A DNA stretch of 64,000 nt, taken from contig FJOG01000004.1 in assembly GCA_900073065.1 (NCBI GenBank), positions 1,147,936 through 1,211,935 of the forward strand, given 5' to 3'. The notes under the pieces were generated by a model that saw only the letters and a program-made list of their open reading frames with translations, was not told the DNA's origin and did no database searches. This document shows positions 43,594 through 54,054 of the stretch, piece by piece. Position 1 is the stretch's first letter, and every line of letters starts with the position of its first letter. The position numbers and the translations under genes were made by a program. Source of the stretch: Phialocephala subalpina (taxonomy: Eukaryota; Ascomycota; Leotiomycetes; Helotiales; Mollisiaceae).

Positions 43594-45542
43594 TGAGGAG
43601 ATCTGGTAAATGAATTACAAAGTGGAAAGATGGAAAAGTGCAGCTTTTCCAGAGACCGTCCTACTCGGATTTCTACAGCAGATCGTACGTCTCAATCCAC
43701 CATATGGCGGCCGTTTGACTTATCCTGTTGCGTGGAGCAAGGTGAGCAACTGTTTTGGGACAGCGTATAGGGATCATGGCATCATATCTCTTGCCGATCT
43801 GCTTGCCGGCATGTCATCCGAAACGCCTAGACGACAGGAGCTTTTTCATTCGTCCGGCTCTCCAGAAACCCCTCTGTTATTAAGTTTTATTTTCCGCATC
43901 GATACAGAACGTGGGGAAATGCACTTGGACAAAACTGACAGGTGCGGGTGCGGATTCAGCAAATCAGAGTTTCAACGGTGGACACAACTACAGTATACGC
44001 CGTTCCATTTCTAGGCTCCTCAGACCTTAACCCCCTTTGTTCAACTTTGCCGAATATAGCCGCCCCTTACAGTTCGCTAAAAGCTGAGCCAATCATAGCC
44101 TTGCTAGATCCATAGACGGTTCTAGAAATCCCCATAAAAGACTCCATTTTCAACCCGACGCCAGCTGCATCCTTGTCAGAGTATGGGTCCCTCGCACAAA
44201 CCCGACAATTATCCTTCTCCATGGCATCTCCCGATAGCTGCATGACGCATATATTTCGACTTCAGATCAGCCGAGGACTCAACCGAGTCAGCTATGCTTG
44301 GAATCATAAGATCAGCCAAAGAGGCCGGCCACCAGATTCCATCCAGGGAGTACCGTAAGGTTTACAACGTCTCTCAAGTGTCCGAAAAGACAATGCATGA
44401 CCATTGTTTTGAAAAATCCTGGCAAGGCTACCAAGAAGGCAGATTAAGACATGAGCATTGGACATGCACTGGCAATTAAGGCCTTCTAGCACTGTACTCT
44501 GTACTTATCAGACCTTTGAAAGCTGAGAGAGACCTAACAGACTCTGGTAGCTCAAAGTCAAACTTCAGCCGAGTGGCTCGAGAACTGGGCAGGATCAGGC
44601 GTCGTTGTTTCGATCCTTAAGTGCGGGATCTCGTCGGCTCTTGCGTCTTACAGATCTGTGTAGACACAGACTCTTCTTTGCACGGAGATTTTTGACTCGC
44701 GTCCAGTGTCTGTGTCATTCAGTTCTCTGCAGAACATCGTTAGCGTCTTACCAAATCCACTCGAGGCTCATTGGTACCATCCTGCCCCATATGTGTTCCC
44801 AAGCCTTTGAGATTCGAAAACATGTTCATTGATCTCTTGTGTTAGTCAGATGCCATGATACACGTGCTTCTGCAGCCCGTCCCTCCAGCCCAAACCGGGT
44901 TCACCGGGGTCACCTCCTGGTCCACTCTTGCCAGGTAAATGAGAAGTTCTCAAGAATCTTCGGGTCTTTAAAGACTCTCAGGTCCTTTCAAGACCCCTTG
45001 GGCAATCGCCAGGATGATTGTCTCGGATATTAGATCTGTAGATTTTAGACAGAAGTTCGACTTCTTCGCATGTGCGTAGAAGCTTGATGATCCTATATGA
45101 TGTTTGTTATCAGCAGTTCTTAATTTCGTTGTGTTCGGGTCACGTTGAGGATTCGACGAATTCTCTTAAGTCGGTCCCTTCTCCTTCCCCCGTTCCTGCC
45201 TGGCTATCTCCTTTCTCTGGACAACAGGTAGTCAGAATCATCACCAATGCTACTAATGTTGATCCTCGACTGTGGGCCTGTTCGGCGGCACCTTCGAAGC
45301 TTGACAAACCTTCAGATGAAAATTGTCCCTCCACGGAACAGATGTACCTCCCGCGATTTGTTTAAGGCAGATCCCGACATTGCCCAAATCTGGAAGCGAC
45401 GACAACTTTATCAGCGAGCACACCCCTTTTTCACTGCTGGCCTTATTTACCTAAGCGTAATATTTTTCATTCTCTGAGATATTCGTTTATTCCTTGTTCC
45501 TCGTGGTATAATGCACATCATAAATCTAGTCTATAACAAAAC
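43594..45542. other. Intergenic region, 1.95 kb, with a weak HTH-like small ORF
   Basis: No intact gene. A TATA-like CCATAAAAG lies near 44133. The small plus frame 44294-44479 reads GIIRSAKEAGHQIPSREY then KVYNVSQVSEKTMHD, which vaguely recalls the N-terminal helix-turn-helix of Tc1/mariner-type transposases; nothing else of such an element is visible nearby. Confidence 0.4.
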
Positions 45543-46811
45543 TCATGTTCCATAAGCCTTCTCGCCAACCTTCTTCCCAACACTTCCGTTCGTTCCTTTC
45601 TTCGCCATGGCTTCTTTCATCACCACCTCCAACCTGTTTACAGCCTCATCGCTGATCTGATAATGAACCACCAGTCTTCCACCTAAGAGCCGCAGCCCAT
45701 GCTTCTTGCCTAACTCCGCGAATTCATCTCCAGATAATCCGACATCGTCAAGATCGAACCATACCATGTTCGTCTCAGTAGGTTTATCCAATTTCCCACC
45801 CATGTCTGTCCAGATCTTCGCGATCCTCCTGGCTGTGATGTGACTTTGTTTGAGAAGTCCCGCTTGTCCATTTAGATCTTTGCCGAATGTCTCATCGACA
45901 GCGACTCTTGCTGCTGCTGTCACCACTCCTGGTTGTCGTAGACCGCCGCCAATACTCTTCCTCACCCATCTCGCCTGCTTTATGAACTTCTTGCTACCAA
46001 CCAGGATGCTTCCTACTGGCGCACCCAACCCCTTCGAAAAACAGAGACTGACGCTGTCGAACTCCTTCGTATAATCCGGCAACGACCCCGCGCCTGCAAC
46101 AACAGCTTCCCAGAGCCTCGCTCCATCAAGATGCATCTTAATCTCATGCTCCCTCGCAAAAGCAGCAATCTTCCTAACCTCCTCTAACGGCATAATCGTC
46201 CCTCCCAACGTATTCTCCAACGAGATAACCCTCGTAGGAGCACCATGTATCTCATCTCCAATCACAACATTCTTCCTAACATCCTCCAACGTCAAATATA
46301 CCCCATTACTCGGTACAACACCCTTGACCAACGCCCCACTCAATGTAGCAACTCCACCAGCTTCCCATTCTAGTATATGTGCTCGGTAATCGCAGAGGAT
46401 GGAATGAGGTGGTTGAGTTAGGTGTGAACGGATGGCGAGTTGGTTACCCATTGTGCCGGAGAGGACGAAGAGGGATGCTTCGTGGGAGGTGAGAGTGGCC
46501 ATGTGGGATTCGAGGGAGATGGTTGTGGGGTCTTCCATGAAGACGTCGTCTAGCAAGGTGGTGTTTTGGACGGCAGAGAGCATGGAGGGGGTGGGTGTTG
46601 TTACTACGTCGCCTACGGATTGTTAATCTAATACATTGTACTCCAATTGGGGAGAAGTACTTCTGAAGTCGAAGGCAGCAGGTCCTGGGCCGGACCAGGC
46701 ATTCTGCTGCTTTTGTGGTCCATCTGCTGGAGGGAGGTCGGTTGTCCCACCAAGGCCATTGATGCCTTTCTGGCCATTGATGCCGTTTTGTTGAGGGTGC
46801 TCTGTAGACAT
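45543..46811 (-). CDS. Threonine aldolase (PLP-dependent beta-eliminating lyase family, Gly1-like)
   Basis: Cleaves L-threonine or L-allo-threonine to glycine and acetaldehyde. Exons 46811-46661 and 46612-45543 (intron 48 nt, GTACTT to CGTAG, phase 1) give 406 aa. ATG 46811 is chosen because the open frame upstream lacks an ATG; the first 40 residues are Gly/Asn/Gln-rich with repeated NGINGQKGINGLGG. Family motifs: LESHMATLTSHEASLFVLSG, ENTLGGTIMPLEE, HLDGARLWEA and the PLP lysine in SLCFSKGLGAPVGS (about Lys244), then VRKSIGGGLRQPG. It lies head-to-head with the amidase gene (823 bp between starts). Confidence 0.95.
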
Positions 46812-47634
46812 CTTGGGCCTGGTATGTATACCGTGTTGCTTTATCTTGGCAATCGCCTGTTCGTTATCCTTAGAATAGTGTCGATGAATTGTAAATAGGC
46901 GCTTCTTCTTATTAATCGCAGCCTTGTATTGACGAGATGCAATCGCGCGCGTCTTATTATCCGCAGACTGGTGGCGATTGATCGTGAAAGTCGGACTCGG
47001 AGCTTTGTCTCGAGCTATCAACAGGTTGGCTTCTGCAAATTTAGAAAGGGTAACAGATCCTATGAAGACATTAGCAACTGACGAGGACTTGACCGCCTCT
47101 TAACTTACGAGGTAGTGGTGTAGAAGAAGAGAAGCATCTCGCTGTCACCGCAAAGGTGGGGGATCTCAAGATCATGTCAATACTCGCCCTTCGTAGCGGG
47201 GTACAAACTTCAGTGCCAAAACGGAAGCTGGGTTGCAAGACGTTGCCTCTCCTTATCTTATCGCCACGTGACCAAACTGGCCTCTTCCATGCAAATTCAG
47301 GGGTAGAACTTAGCCGAGGTATTTAACCTCATCCATACATCGTCCGAACAGCTTCAGTCTTTCCTCCGTCAAATTTACCCGGCAAGAAAAAGAAAAGGCA
47401 TGCCAATTGCGATGTGCAACAAAAGCTTGTATTTGATTGCATTTATGGGGTGCTGGAGATCAAGTGGTCGAGAGCCCTGGACAGGGAAAAATTGAGTGCT
47501 TATTCTCCGTGTCCAATCAGGCGGGTGAATTCATGTACGTCTGAGGCAGCGAGCTGAAGAGTCATGATGTATCAGCAGTAATGGTTGTGTGTGCCCATCA
47601 AGTTTGGTGTTTCTGCATTTGTTCGTTGTGAGAT
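46812..47634. promoter_or_regulatory. Divergent promoter region, threonine aldolase / amidase
   Basis: 823 bp between outward-facing ATGs, with no gene inside. A CCACGTGACC E-box-like site lies at about 47265. The left part is open on the minus strand as the probable leader of the aldolase gene. Confidence 0.5.
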
Positions 47635-49473
47635 ATGGCGGCGTCAAGAAAGATCAAGCCAAAGAGGCACTGGGAGGAAGTCGTGAGGGAGGCTTGGGAG
47701 TATAGGGATGCAAGTCTTGGGAGAGTTCCAGGCATCTCTGATATCGATGGACGACTTCCCAGCTTTGAATTACTCCCAAAACGTTCAATAGATTTTGGGA
47801 GCAATGTTCTTGAGCCCAGAGACATCCAAATCACAGAATGTCTGCCAGAAGATTTGGTTGCCATGCTACGCAGAGGAGATACCAGTGCCGTCGAAGCCAC
47901 GACCGCCTTCCTCCGCCGAGCTGCTCTTGCCCAGAGACTAGTCAGTATTTTCATTTATCTTTCAAATCTTTCTTGATGTCCTCATACCGATACTTCCAGA
48001 CAAACTGTATGACCGAGCTCCTCCCCGAAAGATCCCTCGCTCGAGCCCAGGAACTCGATGACTACTTCCTTCAACACAAAAAGCCCATTGGACCTCTCCA
48101 CGGCCTTCCAATCAGCGTCAAAGAGATGATCGGTATGAAAGACCTTGGTCTGAACGCTGGCTACGTAGCATGGTGGGGCAAGACTGCTTCCGAAAACGCA
48201 CACGTATTGGATATCTTGTGGAATGCTGGTGCAGTCTTTCATGCGAGGACCTCTCAACCGCAAAGTATGATGCATTTGGAGACAGATAGTAATCTGTATG
48301 GTGTGACGACTAATCCCTATAATGGTAATATTTCGTCTGGTGGGAGTAGTGGTGGTGAGGGAGCGCTGATTGGAATGCGGGGTAGCTGTTTAGGTATTGG
48401 AAGTGATATTGGGGGTGAGTCCAAGGACCCAAATCTCGGCAAGCAACCTGACATATCCAGGAAGTATCAGAAGTCCAGCCGCCAACTGCGGCATCTACGG
48501 ATTCAAACCAACTGCATTCCGGATCCCAACAGATGGGTGGTGTTCCACAATGGCAGGAGCTGATTCCATACCTGGTGTCATCGGACCTCTGAGCACCAGT
48601 CTCTCAGGCATCAAACTCTTCATGAAAACCATCATCGACTCACAGCCATGGCTCTCCGAACCAGCTTTAATCCCAATCCCTTGGAACCCTATCCAAATAT
48701 CAGACAATCAGCCTCTCAAAATCGCAGTAATGTGGAACGATGGAGTCGTCACCCCTCATCCTCCCGTCACCCGCGCTCTCAAAGAACTCTCCTCACGTCT
48801 TCGAACCTTGCCGAATGTTGACATCGTGGACTGGCATCCCCACCTCCACGACGAAGCCTGGGCCATAATATCCAGCCTCTACTTCACGGACGGCGGCACC
48901 GCCGACGCAGCCACGATCGCTGAATCCGGAGAACCATGGCGGCCGCTCACTACATGGATGTTGAAAGAGAACCCTTGCGTTAAGAAACTCTCGCCGCAGA
49001 AATTGTATTACTGGTGCGAAGAGCGAGAAGCTTATAGGAAAGAGTATGCGAAGGTTTGGAATGAGACGAAAAGTGGTGATGAGGGGAGGATGGTGGATGT
49101 TATATTATGTCCTGCTGCTCCGGGTGTGGCGCCGAGGCATAACACGGCGAGGTATTGGGGGTATACGAGTCAGTGGAATTTGTTGGATTATCCTGCTGTG
49201 GTGTTTCCTGTTAGTAAGGTTGATAAGAAGAGGGATGTTCAGGCTATGAACTTCAAGCCGATGACAAATATTGATGAGGAGCATTGGACACTATGCGAGT
49301 TCTCCCTCCCTTCTAAATGGCCATTTTTGACTTAGATAGATGATGCAGAGGAGTTCGATGGACTACCGATCTCGTTGCAGCTTGTTGGCAGACGATTTGG
49401 GGATGAGAAAGTTCTCGCGATCTTGGAATATATGAAGCAGGAGACTGGGTTGTCTTTCGTTGACTTTCCATAA
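47635..49473 (+). CDS. Amidase (amidase signature family, acetamidase-like)
   Basis: Hydrolyses amides through a Ser-cisSer-Lys triad; substrate unknown. Exons 47635-47940, 48000-48414, 48461-49294 and 49340-49473 give 562 aa, the usual length for fungal acetamidase-type enzymes. The triad lysine is in LPISVKEM (about Lys143), the cis-serine in SSGGSSGGEG (about 218) and the nucleophile in GSDIGGSIRSPAANCG (about Ser242). The C-terminal motif LPISLQLVGRRFGDEKV lies in the last exon. The last intron (49295-49339, 45 nt) needs a GC donor, TAT/GCGAGT, with acceptor GATAG, joining WTLY to DAEEFDG; read through, the protein stops at 49335 without its C-terminal motif. Other introns: GTCAGT and GTGAGT donors. 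Confidence 0.92.
49295..49339 (+). other. GC-AG intron in the amidase gene
   Basis: Donor CTAT/GCGAGT, acceptor TAGATAG/AT, 45 nt, phase 1. Weaker than the others because the base before the donor is T; no GT donor restores the conserved C-terminal frame. Confidence 0.65.
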
Positions 49474-49777
49474 GCACTTATATGGGAAACCAAAATGCCA
49501 CTTGGGTGCGCCCTCTTCCCATGCAGATAGGAAGCACAAAGCTGTATCAAGAGAAGCAAACGCACGACGAAAGACTATTCTTCAAAACTAAAAGTAAAGG
49601 TATTGTAGCAAAGTTTACAGAGATATCAGGACACTGGCCATCCAAAAAAAAAACTCCCAAGAAGAAACTATCAAAACTGGAATGTACTCTATATCAGGAA
49701 ATCGAACCTATGTCATTACCTATCGCGCTTGGTTCACTACCGAGTGGGGGAAGGAGGTGGGGAAGGAAAAAAGAATA
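49474..49777. other. Intergenic region with degraded tRNA half copy
   Basis: Amidase 3' flank. Contains the partial tRNA-like block listed separately and an A-run at about 49647. Confidence 0.5.
49680..49713 (-). repeat. Degenerate 3'-half copy of tRNA-Glu
   Basis: Resembles the T-arm and acceptor 3' strand of the tRNA at 49778-49855: the reverse complement contains AGGTTCGATTTCCTGATATA where the gene has GGGTTCGATTCCCTGATACG. Most differences are transitions. The 5' half is not recognisable. Confidence 0.6.
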
Positions 49778-49855
49778 CTCCGTATCAGGGAATCGAACCC
49801 TGTGCTCCCGCGGTCTTCATGAGAGGCGGAAATGTTACCGGTACACCAATACGGA
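49778..49855 (-). tRNA. tRNA-Glu (CTC) with about 7-nt intron
   Basis: Reverse complement starts TCCGTAT and ends ATACGGAG, a perfect 7-bp acceptor stem with discriminator G. The T-arm is CAGGG TTCGATT CCCTG. The anticodon loop holds CT-CTC-A. The anticodon stem TCCGC pairs with GCGGG only if about 7 nt (TGAAGAC) after position 37 are removed, the standard place for a nuclear tRNA intron. The exact intron edges could shift by a base. Confidence 0.88.
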
Positions 49856-50158
49856 TTTGATTGGTTGATAAAGAAAAAGTGTTTATTTAAATCTATATGT
49901 TTGTGGTATGAATGTGGGGAAAGGGGGGCCACAAATTTGAAATTTGCAAGCGAGAGAACTAGAGGTATCACTTCGGAAGATTTGACTGCATTTCACTTGG
50001 AAGACTTTTTGATGGCTTGAAGGCAAACGGTTTTTAAAGTACAAAACGCTCACCCTCGTTTCTTATTTTTCGAAAAGGTCGAAAAGGCGCCTTTCGGTCA
50101 AGGAAGCTTAATTTGGGCATCGCAAGGATCATTTCTCCTTGAAAGTCTTCAGACCTCA
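49856..50158. other. Intergenic region downstream of the HECT_2-like gene
   Basis: Nothing coding. An inverted AAAAGG/CGAAAAGG-like motif lies at about 50080-50097; it may be 3' UTR. Confidence 0.4.
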
Positions 50159-51669
50159 TCACTCATCTAGATATCTCTCCAACAAGCTGACATTCCACCC
50201 CTGAAACAATCTCGAACTTGGTGGTAAGCACCTTGCGCTTTCCCTCAGACACGTCTCAATCTCCTTAACAGCATCATCCGGCAACGTGGTATCTTCCGCC
50301 TTTTCGTTGTCCAACAATGCTTTGGTCTCTTCCTTGCTGGCATGTTTCCACAGCACTTTCATTGCGAATGTCTGAGATCCTGTAGAAGATTCGGAGGTGG
50401 AGTAGAAGAGGGATTGTTGTAGGACCCAGAGATGCAGTGTTTGAGACGAGGATGAGGTTTCTGGTATCAGAAGTATTTTGGATGAGACTTGTGCGCGTAG
50501 GATGGAAAGAAGTTTTGCGGAGATAATGGTAGAAATTGGCGGAGCGACGAGGGAGGGAGGACCGGGAATGCTGGAGGACGACAAGCTCCATTTGTGTAGT
50601 CTGACTCCACATGATTGGGTATCAAAATATCCGATAGAAGACTGGCAAGACTTGCACGATAATGTGGGTAGCCGAGACGAAGATTCTCCGTGAGAGACTG
50701 TCTGTACTCAGGTCAGTCAATACTACTTCAAATGCCAAAGGCATGTCCCTCATGCTAATCCCATGACCTTCCAGCACCTCTAGGAAGATATGGCGTGAAA
50801 GGCCGAGGCCGCAACCTCCAGTCATCAGGTAACCCATAGTCCAAAGAAGAGGGTATTGTCAAGAAGACTGCTGCTTGCGCAGTACGGTAGCTGGGTGTCA
50901 ATCTTGGGTATTTGTATCGGTGACCAAACCATTGAGCTGCGAACGCAGAGCCTGGCCGCCTTCTTGATACCCGCAGGAACTCGAGGAGACTTAGGAAGAA
51001 ATAAAGAAAGCTATACCTTACCTGCAGGTTTTGACAATCCGAGTCAACGAGCAGGAAGCTTGTGAGATCAACGAAGCCAATCCCAGATTGCGCAATAAAT
51101 TTTGTATTAGCTCCATATGCCCTGTTGGCGTTAGGGTCGCTAGTATGATTGTGCCCAGCATGGGAGTTCTCGCCATTGGTCTCAACGTCTGGCCTATCCT
51201 CTGGCTTATGGCAGTGCCAGAAATCCATCATTTCAGCCCAGTTCTCGCTGGGAAGATCTCTCCAGGATTTGACGACATCCTTTTGTACAATGACTGCACC
51301 GCATTTGCGACAGGAAAATTCCGAACTCGATCCAAGGTCTTTTGCAGGCCAAGGAGCATCATTGCTTTGCACAAACTCAACACTTGATTGGGAAGACAGA
51401 CCAGCCACTGGAAGTCGCCATGACAGCTCTTTGCTACCAACAACAGGCTTCTGGAGCTGCGCGGTGGGAATAGCTTGTTCAGGAAGGCTCAACGTGTAGT
51501 TCTCTCCGCCATGGGTCAAAACAATATGCCGACCATCTGCTGACAATAGCCCTTTTGTTGAAGTATAACATGGCTGGTCTAATGCAACCATCACCGAGAT
51601 CTGACGAATGTTGGGTAGCAATTCTGCGTATAGCAGCACCTTCGGCTGTGCCATCCTGCTACTGTACAT
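50159..51669 (-). CDS. UBE3D / HECT_2-like E2-binding protein (putative E3 ubiquitin ligase)
   Basis: Resembles the HECT-like ubiquitin-conjugating-enzyme-binding family (UBE3D; fission yeast Ipa1). Exons 51669-51022 and 50701-50159 give 396 aa, close to the human 389. ATGs at 51669 and 51654 (MAQPKVLLYAEL) are both possible. Zinc-like motifs: FSCRKCGAVI in the first half, WHCHKPEDRP, and LSCKSCQSSIGYFD at the start of exon 2. The family C-terminus is clear: GVRLHKWSLSS, LHLWVLQQSLFYSTS, AMKVLWK and LPPSSRLFQGWNVSLLERYL. The intron (51021-50702, 320 nt, GTAAGG to TACAG, phase 0) is about six times longer than its neighbours; a small exon inside it cannot be excluded. Confidence 0.85.
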
Positions 51670-52218
51670 CTGTTCTCGATATCTAGGTATCAATTATCAA
51701 GGCACTTGACGTGCCTTCGCGAAGCTTCTTCAGCTCTAGCCTCGGTTTGGCTCAGGGACAAAAGTATCCTAGCAACCTGCTGAGATTATGGCGGATCGAT
51801 TCATGGAGTTCTTTGGAGAAACTTGAAGGCTGTTGCGTATTAAGGAAGCTCAGTTCAGGATTTGGAGCTTCAATTCTGTTGAGCTGGTCGTCAGAGCATC
51901 GGAATCTTGGAAACAGCTGTCGTAATTCTCAAGGCACCTCAAATCATCGTCCTGCGGTCATCGTGGTCGTTGTGGGCGTCGTCGAGTATTTAGGATTTTC
52001 GTGTTTGATGGAGAAAGCTCAACGCGTCGTCGAGAAATCTTGTAGCCTCGCCCCATCGGAGCTCAAGTTCCACTTTGCCGATTGGCCATGCTTCATTTTA
52101 GCGCAGAATAGCATGAGATCATTTCACAGCCTCGTTTCCCCACAGTTTGGATTTCCCAACGTTACAACTTCAACATCAGGAGAGAAAACTCCAAGTCAAG
52201 AATACACAATCTGTAATC
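51670..52218. promoter_or_regulatory. Divergent upstream region, HECT_2-like gene / questin-oxidase-like gene
   Basis: 549 bp between outward-facing starts; the plus frame open through 51711-52361 has no family sense. No TATA box stands out. Confidence 0.4.
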
Positions 52219-53654
52219 ATGTCTTCTCCCATGATAGCATGGGTACCTATCGTCAGCCGAATCCAAAGATACCTCACAACCAGCAATTACGCCGCTCAGT
52301 CAATCGACCTTCCATCAGTCGAGATTCACGATGTGGAGACAGCTCCAGAGAAACGACCTAGAACACTGAAGCATCTGCTACGAGCGAATCATGTCAACCA
52401 TTCGATAATTTATCATGATCTGCAGTATCATAACCATATGCCACATTTGCTGGGCTCGGCATACTTACTAGGAGCAAATGTTGACCAGTTGCAGAAGATA
52501 TATGATGAGGAGTCGAAAGAGCTCGAAGACTGGAAGGACTCGCCCGCAGAGATATCAGACACGGACTGGAGGGACTTCCTAGGAGACAAGAGATATCAGA
52601 GAGCATATGTGGATTTCTACGAGGATGAGCTGGCGCTGAAGTTCGGTTATGATTGGAAACGAGTTGCAGAAGAATACCTCTTCGAGGGCAAGGAGCCTCT
52701 GATCAATGGAATCATTGGAGGGCGTACGTTTCTACCACTTCTGCAGATACCTCTATACTAACAAAACCTATAGTTGGCCATCCACTAATACACCTCGGCT
52801 ACGCCTACGAACTCTCTAACAAAGAACTAGCAATGGAAGCCCTTGCCATGGCCTCAACATCCTACAGCCCGCGGATGAGCTGGCGCTGAAGTTCGGTTAT
52901 GATTGGAAACGAGTTGCAGAAGAATACCTCTTCGAGGGCAAGGAGCCTCTGATCAATGGAATCATTGGAGGGCGTACGTTTCTACCACTTCTGCAGATAC
53001 CTCTATACTAACAAAACCTATAGTTGGCCATCCACTAATACACCTCGGCTACGCCTACGAACTCTCTAACAAAGAACTAGCAATGGAAGCCCTTGCCATG
53101 GCCTCAACATCCTACAGCCCGCGGTAAATACCGTTCTACCCGGTACTCATAGTTATGATTTCTTCCTCGTGCATCTTCTTACTACCTCTCACGCTGTGCG
53201 GATCCTCCTCCCGTTGATTCCGAAGAAGTTTCATATCAGTTTGGTGAGACAGTGGTGGTTATTGACGATTGCTGTCTATGTTGTGCAGTTGAGGCCAAGG
53301 ATTAGTGAGGATATTGAGGTGAAGCCGCCGGCGGGGAAAGGGTGGAAGTATGTTGAGGATAGGGCTGTTAATGGGCCGTGGGCGATGGATGCTCATTTCG
53401 TTAAAGGTAAGTGGCAGATTTTCTCGGTTCTTGTGGGTGATTATTAACTTGAAATAGCACTTCGAGCAATCCGAGAAGCATCTTTCACATGGGGCGATGT
53501 TCACGAGCGGTATCTCGCAGCAGCTGTCAAACTCGCGGATGACTTCAATGGTTGGACAGGCTTCTCAACCGCGGAGGAGAACGGGGAAAAGGTTGAAAAT
53601 AAACAGAATTATGCTGGGATATTTCCCCGTCAGAGTAATTGGACGCCGAACTGA
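52219..53654 (+). pseudogene. Questin-oxidase-like protein (DUF4243), broken by a 250-bp tandem duplication and a deletion
   Basis: The family (AflY / questin oxidase) acts as Baeyer-Villiger-type oxidases in polyketide pathways, but many members have unknown roles. The 5' part is intact: ATG 52219, IDLPSVEIHDVETAPEKRPR, LRANHVNHSIIYHDLQYHNH and DELALKFGYDWKRVAEEYLF. After a 50-nt intron (52724-52773) come GHPLIHLGYAYELSNKELAM and MASTSYSPR. The next base starts a perfect second copy of 250 bp, which shifts the frame and gives TGA at 52887. After copy two the gene resumes at about 53142 with GTHSYDFFLVHLLTTSHAVR and continues through VNGPWAMDAHFVK, an intron (about 53407-53457), and FTWGDVHERYLAAAVKLADD to TGA 53654. 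About 80-90 residues expected between SPR and GTHSYDFF are missing. Confidence 0.85.
52623..53123 (+). repeat. Perfect direct tandem duplication, 2 x 250 bp
   Basis: Units 52623/4-52872/3 and 52873/4-53122/3 look identical base for base, with one shared G at the junction. Each holds 100 nt of exon, the 50-nt intron and 100 nt of the next exon. The spliced length per unit is 200 nt, not a multiple of three. Confidence 0.97.
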
Positions 53655-54054
53655 CATTTTGGAATTATTCGCAACGAAAAGCACGAAATTGACGACCGAA
53701 ATTGACCCTCGTGTAATTATTCATGTAGCTATAGTACAAGCACTCCATTCATCCTATATCCCTAACCCGTCCTCTACGGGGAAGAAAAAGGTGGCTGGTT
53801 TTGGCACGACCGCAAATTTCAGCCTTTGCTCACAATAACTCGACCCTTTTCTAACCAAAAAATTTATAGAGACTTCTAATCAACACTTTAAGTATTTTTC
53901 TATCAATTAAGCCACTTTTCAATTATTTTGGCCTGCGTAAAGGTCAATTTTCAGTGTTCGAAAGTTGCGGTTTTAGTGTTGGCGCACGAGCCAAAATCGG
54001 CCACTTATATCTTCGCTGTAGAGCCCGTCCCTATGCCATTCACGCCATTGCCAT
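53655..54054. other. AT-rich intergenic region
   Basis: Tail-to-tail gap between the questin-oxidase-like remnant and rad17. No gene; AT-rich from 53820 to 53940. Confidence 0.5.

Noticed and set aside
44294..44479. Transposase helix-turn-helix fragment
   Set aside because: Only a vague resemblance over some 35 residues; no catalytic domain, inverted repeats or target duplication nearby.
53124..53152. 29-nt intron (GTAAAT..ATAG) rescuing the questin-oxidase-like frame
   Set aside because: Far below the length of any other intron here, and the protein would still lack 80-90 conserved residues; a deletion scar explains it better.
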